NCBI GenBank assembly: GCA_021414025.1
Contig: JAIOPG010000007.1
Coordinates: 304,008 to 368,007 of the forward strand
DNA from: Planctomycetota bacterium
Lineage (GTDB): Bacteria; Planctomycetota; Phycisphaerae; Phycisphaerales; SM1A02
Direction of reading: 5' to 3'
DNA: 64,000 nucleotides
The position numbers and the translations under genes were made by a program. The notes under the pieces are model-generated. The model had not been told where the DNA came from, did no database searches, and worked only from the letters and a program-made list of their open reading frames with translations. Each line of letters begins with the position of its first letter. The stretch's first letter is position 1. Below, piece after piece: positions 33,417 to 41,377 of the stretch.

Positions 33417-34445
33417 ATGAAAGAGACATCCGCCTTGAACGCCAAACAACCGACCTTCGCCCGATTCAAACTGCTGATGTGCGCGATCGTGGCCTGCTTC
33501 ACGCTGCAGGCGCGGGCCCAGGTGTGCTCAAGCGACCTGGATGGTTCGGGCGAAGTGGATGCCGGCGATGTCGGACTGGTGCTGCTTGATTTCGGTCCCT
33601 GCGCGGGCTGCGCCACGGACATGGATGGATCCGGTGAAGTGGATGGCGGCGATGTTGGCTTGCTGCTGTTGGACTTCGGCCCCTGCGCCGGCCCTTCATG
33701 GGCGACGGTGCTGGAGTGGTCGGCAGATCCGGCCGTCGTGGCCAGCGAGGAAATGCGGCAGAGCATTTCAGAAACTCACTTGCCATGGCGCGTCATGGAT
33801 AATGGAACGGGCATCGAGATGCTGCTGGTGCCGCCGGGAACTTTCATGATGGGCACGAGCCCGGGCGATGCCGAGGCGTTCGCCTATGAGGGCCCCTCCC
33901 ACCAAGTCACGATCACTCAGCCCTATTACCTGGCTCGCAAAGAGGTGACGCAGTCGAAGTGGGTTACGGTGATCGGCACCAATCCAAGCCTGGGCGGAAC
34001 GAATCTGACTGATCCCGTGGAGCATGTTTCGTGGAACGATGTCCAACCTTTCTGCGCGGCGACTGGCATGCGATTGCCGACGGAAGCCGAGTGGGAATAT
34101 GCATGCCGGGCAGGCAATACCGCGGCGCGATACAACCTGCTTGACCTGGTCGCCTGGTGCAACAGCAACACGAGCGCACCGAAGCTGGGCGGATTGAAAT
34201 TGCCCAACGCCATGGGTTTCTACGACATGCTCGGCAATGTCTGGGAGTGGACCGCGGACTACTGGGATTGGTACTCAGGCGACAGCCAGGTGGATCCGAC
34301 GGGTCCTGCGGCCGGCTCCTACCACATCTCGCGCGGCGGAACTTGGCTCAGCAGCGGGCAGTATTGCAGGTCCTCGATGCGCAAGGTCGAGGTGGCTGAC
34401 TTCCACTGCTACTGCACGGGGTTCCGGGTCGCTCGGAATCCGTAA
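33417..34445 (+). CDS. secreted formylglycine-generating-enzyme-like (SUMF1) protein with two dockerin-like repeats
   Basis: 342 residues from the ATG at 33417. A signal peptide (cut near ARAQ) precedes two copies of DxDGSGEVDxGDVGLxLLDFGPC (about residues 38-85), planctomycete repeats resembling dockerin calcium loops. The rest is an FGE-sulfatase domain with EMLLVPPGTFMMGTSPG, MRLPTEAEWEYACRAG and GNVWEWTADYWDW. Most secreted members of this domain family are not active sulfatase maturases, and the copper-binding cysteine pair is not obvious here. Confidence 0.88.
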   Translation: MKETSALNAKQPTFARFKLLMCAIVACFTLQARAQVCSSDLDGSGEVDAGDVGLVLLDFGPCAGCATDMDGSGEVDGGDVGLLLLDFGPCAGPSWATVLEWSADPAVVASEEMRQSISETHLPWRVMDNGTGIEMLLVPPGTFMMGTSPGDAEAFAYEGPSHQVTITQPYYLARKEVTQSKWVTVIGTNPSLGGTNLTDPVEHVSWNDVQPFCAATGMRLPTEAEWEYACRAGNTAARYNLLDLVAWCNSNTSAPKLGGLKLPNAMGFYDMLGNVWEWTADYWDWYSGDSQVDPTGPAAGSYHISRGGTWLSSGQYCRSSMRKVEVADFHCYCTGFRVARNP

Positions 34446-34476
34446 GCGGCCGTTTCAAGAAGTGATTTGCTGGATT

Positions 34477-34495
34477 GGCGGAGCGAAACTCCGCC
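34477..34495 (+). terminator. hairpin after the SUMF1 gene
   Basis: GGCGGAG-CGAAA-CTCCGCC, 7-bp stem; no T-tract follows, so termination is uncertain. Confidence 0.4.
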
Positions 34496-34685
34496 CATGT
34501 TGTTGCATGGCGACGGAGCCGCGTTGTGCCGCAAAAGTGACTCCAAGACCTTTAGGAATCGAAGCCTTTTCCCCCAAATTTGGAAACTTGGGCGTGCGAA
34601 TCCAAAAGGCCGCTTTTACAACTTGTTGAACGTCATTTTTCAATCGCTACTACTACCAGATTTTGCTCCAACCCTACAATTAGTG

Positions 34686-34713
34686 TTGACAACAGGTGTT
34701 TAATGATCAAAAT
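34686..34713 (+). promoter_or_regulatory. promoter of the AT-rich secreted protein gene
   Basis: Perfect -35 TTGACA (34686-34691), 16-bp spacer, CAAAAT (34708-34713). The gene has AAGGAGA (34751-34757) 8 nt before its ATG. Near-consensus boxes and a strong ribosome site contrast with the leaderless style of neighbouring genes. Confidence 0.6.
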
Positions 34714-34765
34714 GAAGTTACGGAGTCGACAGTGTTAGCCCAAGCAAATTAAGGAGATCACGAAC

Positions 34766-35833
34766 ATGAATTTTATGAAAATTCCATTCCTACCATTCGG
34801 CGCTAGTCTGTTTTTTTTACATGCCTGCCTTTCAGCAAATGCGGGTGTTGTAACATTTGGAACAACGACAAGCATTTTGAACTCTGAAACAACAAAACTC
34901 AACAAAGTTTGTGATATACCGTCTTCCACTTCTGAATGCCAATATCACGGGGGCGGACAAGAACTTCCGGGGACTTGCAGTTCGTCCATTGACAACGATC
35001 CCAACTCACTTGGACCATGGTATTTGCCCGTCCCCACTTACTCCAACTCTAATAATCCTGATGTTGTGATCGATGGATATAATTACGGCGCAGTAATTTC
35101 GGGTTCTTCGACGACCGTTGGAAGCAGCGAGTTAGACTTACAAACAACCTTCCAAAAGCCTTCGTGGAGTGTGCTCAAGTGCCTCATACACGTTGTGGGC
35201 GGACCTGTGGATGACTCGAGCAGTTTGGGTACAATAGCGTTTAACGGGGATCTTGAATTGGTTACGAATTTTTCTTTGTGCGATACCGCCGTTATAGACC
35301 TTTATGCTTTGCTGGCTTCAGAAAATGTATCCATCGGGGAAACCCTGGATCCGCCGGCCAATGTTCCTGAAGAATTCTTAATAACATTTAGATGCTGGAT
35401 CACTAGTGGTAGCGCAACTGTCTGGGAAGATACTTTGACTATTGATTCGGAAGATCCACTCGAAAAGCCGACAACCACAATTGGCCCGTTTTGCGGCGCA
35501 GATTACACATTCCATTGTCGAATGAAGACCAATGACACATTATTTAATGCGCAATATGTCAAAAGAACATCATGCAACTCGATTTACTTATGGTCTACTC
35601 TCGATCAAGGCTCTGTTACTCTGTTTATACATCACCCACTCGATTTGGATGGGAGCGGTCAAGTTGATTTCGGAGATATTGGCTTGGTGTTATTAAGTTT
35701 CGGTGAATGTGAGGGCTGTGCCGCTGACATTGACAAGACTGGAACTGTCGACGGTGGTGATGTGGGGCAGATATTGTTGTGTATGGACTACATTCCCTGT
35801 GAATCTTCGTCATGCGATTTATGTGGTCCATAA
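34766..35833 (+). CDS. AT-rich secreted protein with two dockerin-like repeats at the C-terminus
   Basis: 355 residues. A signal peptide (cut near SANAG) precedes a Cys-containing, Ser/Thr/Asn-rich beta-type body. Near the C-terminus are DLDGSGQVDFGDIGLVLLSFGEC and a diverged second copy with TGTVDGGDVGQILL, the same repeat family as in the SUMF1 protein. Codon usage is strikingly AT-rich compared with its neighbours, which suggests recent transfer. Function of the body is not recognised; the repeats may attach it to a surface. Confidence 0.85.
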   Translation: MNFMKIPFLPFGASLFFLHACLSANAGVVTFGTTTSILNSETTKLNKVCDIPSSTSECQYHGGGQELPGTCSSSIDNDPNSLGPWYLPVPTYSNSNNPDVVIDGYNYGAVISGSSTTVGSSELDLQTTFQKPSWSVLKCLIHVVGGPVDDSSSLGTIAFNGDLELVTNFSLCDTAVIDLYALLASENVSIGETLDPPANVPEEFLITFRCWITSGSATVWEDTLTIDSEDPLEKPTTTIGPFCGADYTFHCRMKTNDTLFNAQYVKRTSCNSIYLWSTLDQGSVTLFIHHPLDLDGSGQVDFGDIGLVLLSFGECEGCAADIDKTGTVDGGDVGQILLCMDYIPCESSSCDLCGP

Positions 35834-36199
35834 TCGCGCGATAATTGAATCTGTGCTCAGTAACAATCTCGATTTACAGAAACTTTGTACTCGTATCGCT
35901 TCACGAATTGGATCAGTTTTTATACAAAATGGTGCTGGCGACGAGAGGCGAGACGAACTAGCTGGTCTTTTTGCCTATCACCCTCACGGCTTTGGTTGAT
36001 CAAATTAGCTCCAGTTTCAGCGGGAGAAATTCTGGTCGACCGAGACCTAGTTGCTTTGGCTTTGTTAGTAAGCCAGAGGAGCGGGGTTCTGGTCTAATTT
36101 TCAACTGATATTAGATTACATTTGGCGGAAAGCCGCCATATTATGTTGATTTGTGAATCCGTACGGATCATGAACCGGCCGAAAAATCGGAGTAGTGGG
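35834..36199. other. AT-rich non-coding or decayed stretch
   Basis: No gene with protein-like composition. A hairpin TGGCGG-AAAG-CCGCCA lies at 36123-36138. From about 36195 the sequence GTGGGTCAGTTTGAATCC resembles the repeated GGTCAGTTTT-type ends of IS21-family elements, so part of this may be an insertion-sequence scar; this is from memory of such ends and is weak. Confidence 0.35.
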
Positions 36200-36544
36200 T
36201 CAGTTTGAATCCTGACGGGAAATGGGCGATTTATTTTCGGGAGTGCGTACTGACGCAAGGTCCATCCCATCAAAGGACGGGCTGTGGGACGATGTTTTAC
36301 CTAACGCAAGGCGCGAAACGCTTCGGAGTGCCCCGTCCTGGTTGGTGATCTTGGTCTTGTCGAGCCGGGCCTTTTGTTGCAGCACCGCCTGCTTCGTCGG
36401 TTCGAGCACCGCGTCCAGCCGGCGAAGGATCACCATTGGGAGAATGACATCGCGGTATTTGCCCCGGACGTAAACATCGCGGAGTACATCGTCGGCGATG
36501 CCCCAGATAAAGTTGGCGATCCAGTTGAGTTGGCCTTGGTCCAT
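36200..36544 (-). pseudogene. truncated start of a type I restriction methylase (HsdM)
   Basis: The first about 70 residues from the ATG at 36544 (MDQGQLNWIANFIWGIADD, then RDVILPMVILRRLDAVLEPT) are the N-terminal helical domain of HsdM. After DGALRSV the family similarity stops, and a stop comes after 114 residues, where about 500 would be expected. No S-adenosylmethionine or NPPF motif remains, and hsdS/hsdR are absent. It lies 28 bp after the subtilase gene. Probably a decayed or IS-interrupted remnant. Confidence 0.75.
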
Positions 36545-36572
36545 ACGGCTCCTTAAACTATCCGACGTTCCA

Positions 36573-39248
36573 TCACTCCTCGACTTCGACGGTGGCTTCA
36601 GTTTCGACTTCCTCGATCTCAGTCTGTAGCTCTTCGACTGCAACGCGGAGCGGGTCGTAGATGACAATCTCCTGCCCCTGAATCTCCAATGTCACGGCAA
36701 GGCAGTAGTGCGCCGTGGCATCGGGATCGTGATTCCAGCCTTCGTGTCCCACCACGGCGATGCAGAAGTGCTCGGGAAGCATGTTGGATTTGACGACGGC
36801 CCAGTCCTTCTGAACCGTGCCGCCATTGCGGCGGGCGCTGCGGATGAGACCATCTGACTCCTTCTCGTGAAGAGTCCAAGGCAAGACACTGCCATCCGTT
36901 GGTGTGCCCTCAAGCTCTTCCTCCTTCATCATCCGGACACGGAAGCTGTCAATTGATTCACCGAGCTTGCTGCTCTTCCAGTCCACCCATGTGGACAGAT
37001 ACCGTCGAAGTTGGCGTCGTGTACGGCGAGGCTCAGCCACATACGAGAGGGTCACGTCGATTCGCACGTCGTACTCATCAGCCGGCCCGCGAAGTTCTGC
37101 GGGAATGGGTATCTGGTAGATGTGGCACTCGCGGGCGCGGATCGGGGTAGTGCCCGCCGTTATCAGCGTGGTTCGGTGGTCAGAGTTGGTCGAAGCCCTG
37201 GCCTCGTCGGGGACGCCGAAGCCAATCCAACGGACGATCTCCCCTGCTTGATCCAAAAGTTCTTGCCGCCTCGCGGCGTTGCTTCGCGTAACAGGGTTGC
37301 GAAGCTCTGCAAGGATAGCCTCAGCCCATTCCGGCCATTGAGCTGATTGCACCACAAGAGCGCGGTAGAGCAAGGCGGGCTCATCCGGTAATACCCTCTG
37401 TGCTGCGGCCGCCGTGCGACAGACTTTGGGAGCAGCAAATGAGGTGCCCGCGGCATCGCGTGCGAATGCCGGCGATGGCGGAAACATCGTTGACCGGATC
37501 AACTCCGGGCACACACCTGGCACACGACTACCAACGATCACATCCGGCGGATGAGTGGCAGTGCGAACAGCGTCCCCGCCGTACTCGACGACTTCGGGCT
37601 TGATGACGCCCCAAATTCCGAATCCACTTCGTGAAAAGGCCGAAGGCTGACCCCTGTGTTCAGCGAACGACTTCCAACCCGAGGCGTTAAATGCGCCGTA
37701 GGCGACGGAGCCAACAGTGAGTGCTTGAAGGCTCTGCGCCGGGTTCGCGACGCGGCTGGAGTCCTCGTTCAGGTACCGTGGATACTTGCGGTCCGCGGCA
37801 AGATGTTCCTTAGCTCCAATGACTGGTGGGTTGCCCGACGTAGGAAGATTGCCCGCACTTTGAACAATCAGGACATCGTGCTGGCTGCTCAGGAGGTCGA
37901 TCTCAGCGGCCCAAGAGGACATGTACCTAGCGCGTGAGGCGCCTTTGGAGTTGATTGACTGATTGAAGATCCGGGTTTTCCTGCCATCTAGGTGGAAGTG
38001 CTCGACAACCGCTCGCGTCGCGGAGGGAGGGAACAACTCTTCGGGCATCCGGCAGTTCTCGTTCAGGACCCTGCCATTCTGAAGCCAGGCAGACAATTGC
38101 GGCGATCCATCCTGCGGTACGGACTCGCCGTAGGCGACTGCGCCGGCCACGCGGGTTCCGTGACCTCCGGGCGAGACAAAATCGCCAATCTCTGTCGTCG
38201 CTTTGCCGGGAAGAAAGCACTTGGAGTTGGAGGTGTCCATTGCCGGTGCAAGCCAGACATGGCCCTCCTGAATACCGCTGTCAATCACACACACCGTCGG
38301 GGCATCTGCGGATGGCGCCACCGGAGTGACCGCCCGAAAGGGGGCCGCACCACCGGCGTCAGCGTACTGCGGCAAGGCAATGTCATCTGGTTCTAAAGCC
38401 TCGAACACGTACGGGTAGTTGAGGATCAAGTCTTTAAACCCGATACCCTTGATCTTGAGCCGCACGTCGAAACTTCCCGGCATTACTGCCCCGGAGAGAT
38501 CATCATGCACCAAATTCAAAATGTCGGCGTCATAGGCCCGTACGAACGCAATGACTTCCGACTGACGCTCTGAGCACAAAGTGTCCCACGTGTCGTACGC
38601 CTCGGTCCGCTGCAGAGCCCATTCACTCTGCTTCTTTGCCCAGTCCGCATCAGAGTCTCGCTTGCCTCGCTCCGGCATATCCGGAATCTCCTTTGTGCCT
38701 GTGCATGCGATGCTTACATCGACGACAAAGACTTGATTGTCTTTGATCGTCGGCCATTGATTGAGCAACCTCTCGGATAGGACTCGCTTGAGTCGATCGG
38801 CTTGGTTCGGATCTTCGTAGAGCTTGTGTACCGAAGCGATTGTCGCCGAGCCATGTACCTTAACGGCAAAGGCATTGACCATCCTCGTAAACTCAGCAAG
38901 GTCGATGTCCTCCGACGCGACTAGTACGAAGCCCTCTTCCTGCTCGGCGACGATTTCGAAAGCAAACTTGTCGCGAAGCACATCTAGGTCAAGACCCGGA
39001 TCAACCTGGACCAGAAACGGTTTGCCGACCGGCAGCACCGGGAGATTCTGTTCCTGACGCTGAGCCTGCTGAGCTTCCCATCTCGTCGAAAGTGAGTGAG
39101 CGGATGCTCGAAGGGACTCGCTGTGAGCGGCTCTCGCGCTCCGATTTGCAATCGTCTGCGGAGACGTTCTGCCACCTCCACGGAGTTTGGCGCGTCCCCG
39201 GTAGCGAAGAAGTAGCGGAAGATGCTCGAACTGGTGGGCATCAGCCAT
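36573..39248 (-). CDS. subtilisin-like protease of an IetAS-type defence pair (IetS-like)
   Basis: 891 residues without signal peptide, so cytoplasmic. An N-terminal domain of about 310 residues precedes an S8 peptidase with the full triad: Asp323 in VCVIDSGIQ, His363 in GGHGTRVAG, Ser603 in AGTSFAAPK. A C-terminal beta-type domain and an acidic end (EEVETEATVEVEE) follow. It begins 3 bp after the AAA+ gene. The pairing of a cytoplasmic subtilase with a small AAA+ ATPase is that of IetAS, reported as an anti-phage system and earlier from Ti plasmid stability work. Confidence 0.88.
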   Translation of the reverse strand: MADAHQFEHLPLLLRYRGRAKLRGGGRTSPQTIANRSARAAHSESLRASAHSLSTRWEAQQAQRQEQNLPVLPVGKPFLVQVDPGLDLDVLRDKFAFEIVAEQEEGFVLVASEDIDLAEFTRMVNAFAVKVHGSATIASVHKLYEDPNQADRLKRVLSERLLNQWPTIKDNQVFVVDVSIACTGTKEIPDMPERGKRDSDADWAKKQSEWALQRTEAYDTWDTLCSERQSEVIAFVRAYDADILNLVHDDLSGAVMPGSFDVRLKIKGIGFKDLILNYPYVFEALEPDDIALPQYADAGGAAPFRAVTPVAPSADAPTVCVIDSGIQEGHVWLAPAMDTSNSKCFLPGKATTEIGDFVSPGGHGTRVAGAVAYGESVPQDGSPQLSAWLQNGRVLNENCRMPEELFPPSATRAVVEHFHLDGRKTRIFNQSINSKGASRARYMSSWAAEIDLLSSQHDVLIVQSAGNLPTSGNPPVIGAKEHLAADRKYPRYLNEDSSRVANPAQSLQALTVGSVAYGAFNASGWKSFAEHRGQPSAFSRSGFGIWGVIKPEVVEYGGDAVRTATHPPDVIVGSRVPGVCPELIRSTMFPPSPAFARDAAGTSFAAPKVCRTAAAAQRVLPDEPALLYRALVVQSAQWPEWAEAILAELRNPVTRSNAARRQELLDQAGEIVRWIGFGVPDEARASTNSDHRTTLITAGTTPIRARECHIYQIPIPAELRGPADEYDVRIDVTLSYVAEPRRTRRQLRRYLSTWVDWKSSKLGESIDSFRVRMMKEEELEGTPTDGSVLPWTLHEKESDGLIRSARRNGGTVQKDWAVVKSNMLPEHFCIAVVGHEGWNHDPDATAHYCLAVTLEIQGQEIVIYDPLRVAVEELQTEIEEVETEATVEVEE

Positions 39249-39251
39249 GAT

Positions 39252-40262
39252 TTACGTTTTGGATTCGCTTGATCTGTGCCGACGAGCTTCTGTGATTGCC
39301 TCTCGAAGGTGGGACTCGGTGACGGCCTTGCGGCCCATGAGTACGACCGCCTTTGCGGCATCACGCGCGGCCTTAACGACCATCGCGGCGGATGCCCCTG
39401 CAAGTGCATCTGTCATCGACTGCCAAGGCAAATTCTCATCCACCACGACGGAAGCCAAAGTCATTCGGAGCAGACGCGACACTTCGTTCGGACCGGGAGG
39501 TGGCACCAAGAACACATCGTCGAAGCGGCGGAACAGCGCCTCGTCAAGTGATGACTCGACGTTCGTCGTCGCGACGAGCAGACCTGGCGCGTCGTACTCC
39601 TCCATCAGTTGAAGAAGTGAGTTGACGATACGATTTGCCTCGCCGATGTCTTTGCTACTTCCGCGAGAACGAGCGATGAAGTCGCACTCGTCCAAGAGCA
39701 GCACGCACGGCCGATCCTTGGCAGCGACGAATATGCTGCGGAGATTCCACGCCGATTCCCCAAAGAAGGACGAGAGCAGTGCATCGAATCGGACCTTCAT
39801 TAGTGGCAGACCGGTGTTCCATGCGAGTCGTTTGGCACCCAGAGACTTTCCGCACCCAGGCAGGCCGTGCAAGAGAATCGTCTTACGCGGTCTGAGCCCA
39901 TAGGCACCAAGCCTCTCCCGGGCGGCGTACTCGCACTCGATGCGTGCAAAACGTGCCTCGATCGCGGGTGGAAGCACCATGTCGTGCTCTAGCTCTTCGC
40001 GAGGGATTAGCGTGGCGAGTTGCTCGCCGTTGCGTTTACTCTGTGGTAGTTCACGGAGCGATGCAGCTTTGTCCGCCGCGTGGTGACCATGCCCAGCCGT
40101 ACGGCGTCTGGATTCACTGAGAATCGATTCGAGTTGATTAGCTAGCCGACTGTGGCCGGTTTTGCGTTCGGCTTCCACAACTTTTTCGGCAAGGCGATCC
40201 AAGTCAAGCTGAGAGCCCTCTGCGATGGCACGGACGATTCTCTTGAGGATTTCTGCGTTCAT
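39252..40262 (-). CDS. AAA+ ATPase of an IetAS-type defence pair (IetA-like)
   Basis: 336 residues from the ATG at 40262 (the open frame upstream is shared with AT-rich promoter sequence). A helical N-terminal domain with GHGHH is followed by the AAA+ core: Walker A GLPGCGKS (133-140), Walker B CVLLLDEC (186-193), sensor 1 LLVATTNVESS, arginine-finger region FRRFDDVF. ATPases of this type are thought to control the partner protease. Translation of the two genes is probably coupled. Confidence 0.88.
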   Translation of the reverse strand: MNAEILKRIVRAIAEGSQLDLDRLAEKVVEAERKTGHSRLANQLESILSESRRRTAGHGHHAADKAASLRELPQSKRNGEQLATLIPREELEHDMVLPPAIEARFARIECEYAARERLGAYGLRPRKTILLHGLPGCGKSLGAKRLAWNTGLPLMKVRFDALLSSFFGESAWNLRSIFVAAKDRPCVLLLDECDFIARSRGSSKDIGEANRIVNSLLQLMEEYDAPGLLVATTNVESSLDEALFRRFDDVFLVPPPGPNEVSRLLRMTLASVVVDENLPWQSMTDALAGASAAMVVKAARDAAKAVVLMGRKAVTESHLREAITEARRHRSSESKT

Positions 40263-40440
40263 GCTGTCACCGTCTTTCGCGTCCGTTGCCGAGAACGGCT
40301 GTGCCGACCACCTGTTTAACTCGCAACTTCTCGTCCAAAAAGCGGCGCACTCAATGTCCAATATGAGGCGCAGCACCCGTCCGCACGCAATCGCACCGAT
40401 TCGCGAGATGTTTCAAAAACACCTTGTTTTACCGATGATT

Positions 40441-40480
40441 TGCGAACAAATACGAACGAGTGCGAAACTGTGCAAACAGT
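40441..40480. repeat. four helically phased decamers next to tRNA-Glu(CTC)
   Basis: TGCGAACAAA, TACGAACGAG, TGCGAAACTG and TGCAAACAGT follow one another without gap: consensus TRCGAAC with a 10-bp period. The last copy lies inside ACTGT-GCAA-ACAGT (40467-40480). The block ends 5 bp before the tRNA 3' end and 178 bp upstream of the AAA+ gene. Candidate operator or integrase arm sites. Confidence 0.6.
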
Positions 40481-40485
40481 GCCAA

Positions 40486-40560
40486 TGACCCCAAGGGGAT
40501 TCGAACCCCTGTTCCATCCGTGAGAGGGATATGTCCTAAACCGGGCTAGACGATGGGGCC
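40486..40560 (-). tRNA. tRNA-Glu (anticodon CTC)
   Basis: 75 nt. Same acceptor as the TTC isoacceptor (GGCCCCA/TGGGGTC); anticodon loop CTCTCAC gives CTC, reading GAG. T-loop TTCGAAT. CCA not encoded. The last 18 bases before and including the 3' end are identical to the other tRNA-Glu gene except where the anticodon arm begins. Confidence 0.95.
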
Positions 40561-40611
40561 AGACATGGCCAAACCAGTGACAATCGAAGTGGCCGACAAG
40601 TAGCGGGGAGG

Positions 40612-40640
40612 AGTATAGCGAGCCCGCCCGGCACGACAAA
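40612..40640 (-). promoter_or_regulatory. putative promoter of tRNA-Glu(CTC)
   Basis: On the minus strand TTTGTC (40640-40635), 17-bp spacer, TATACT (40617-40612). It would give a precursor leader of about 45 nt. Confidence 0.4.
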
Positions 40641-40665
40641 TCGCGCGTTTCCCCGTGGTCTCGGG

Positions 40666-40671
40666 TACCGT
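40666..40671 (+). promoter_or_regulatory. -10 box (TACCGT) 7 nt before a start codon
   Basis: TACCGT, 7 nt, then the ATG at 40679: leaderless geometry. Confidence 0.4.
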
Positions 40672-40678
40672 GACCGCC

Positions 40679-41332
40679 ATGCCGGCGACCATCCTTCTCT
40701 GCCCCACGAGCTTTGAAAACCGCCGAATTGAGCCGCGACTTCGGCCCCTTTTCACCGCCATCCACACCATCGGCGTCGGCGAGCATTGCACCCATGCGTT
40801 GCGGACGTTGGCGGGCCAATTTGGCCCCGGAACTACCGCAATCCTGGCCGGGGTCGCCGGCGGGCTGACCAACCAGGCTAGGGCCGGCCACGCCTATGCA
40901 ATCTCGCAAGTGACTACGCAAGATGGCCGGACCATCCCGGCTCGATGGATTCCCAACGGGGCGGAAACGCTTCCATTGTTTTCCAGCCCGGTGGTCCTGT
41001 CCGACGCGCAGGTCAAGCTTGTTGCGGCGCGGAAATTTCACAGCGACCTGGTCGACATGGAGTCGCACCATTTCGTGGACACCGCGCAGCAGGCCGGCTG
41101 GCGCTGGCTTATCGTTCGCGGCGTGAGCGACGACCATGAATCGCAACTGCCCGAAGCCGTGATGAATTTCATGGAGCCTTCCGGGCACACGCGTTCGCAC
41201 GCCGTCGCGTTTCATTTGGCGACCCGTCCATGGCACATTCCATTGATGATGCGATTGGGTCGCGCTTCGACCGCCGCCATGGGCGCGGCGAGCGCCGTCA
41301 TTGAAAAAGCCTTGCGCGAGCAGATGCCGTGA
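40679..41332 (+). CDS. nucleoside phosphorylase/MTA-SAH nucleosidase-like protein
   Basis: 217 residues from the ATG at 40679. The fold and key positions of the PNP/UDP phosphorylase superfamily are visible: ILAGVAGGLTNQ, DLVDMESHHFVDTAQQAG (the Met-Glu that binds ribose) and LIVRGVSDDHES (the catalytic Asp). It is short for the family. Substrate unknown; futalosine hydrolase or 5'-methylthioadenosine nucleosidase are possible. nadD follows 45 bp downstream. Confidence 0.75.
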   Translation: MPATILLCPTSFENRRIEPRLRPLFTAIHTIGVGEHCTHALRTLAGQFGPGTTAILAGVAGGLTNQARAGHAYAISQVTTQDGRTIPARWIPNGAETLPLFSSPVVLSDAQVKLVAARKFHSDLVDMESHHFVDTAQQAGWRWLIVRGVSDDHESQLPEAVMNFMEPSGHTRSHAVAFHLATRPWHIPLMMRLGRASTAAMGAASAVIEKALREQMP

Positions 41333-41377
41333 GGGAATCAGAACCTTGAAAATCAGTGACATGAAAGCAACGTCGCC

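Larger units (their letters stand above)
34446..34765 (+). other. intergenic region with hairpin and promoter
   Basis: 320 bp with no gene that I can support. It holds a 7-bp hairpin near the left end and a good promoter near the right end. Base composition falls sharply toward AT from about 34520 onward, marking entry into the AT-rich part of the island. Confidence 0.6.

Noticed and set aside
33417-35833. Cellulosome components because of dockerin-like repeats
   Set aside because: The repeats are common in planctomycete secreted proteins; no cohesin or polysaccharide-degrading domain is present.
35885-36097. Small plus-strand open frame in the AT-rich gap
   Set aside because: No ribosome site and no recognisable similarity; composition resembles decayed sequence.
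40441-40480. CRISPR array
   Set aside because: Repeats are 10 bp and contiguous, without spacers; no cas genes.
33141-40560. Prophage or integrative element with attachment sites
   Set aside because: No integrase, excisionase or phage structural gene; the shared 18 bp could simply reflect two related tRNA genes.
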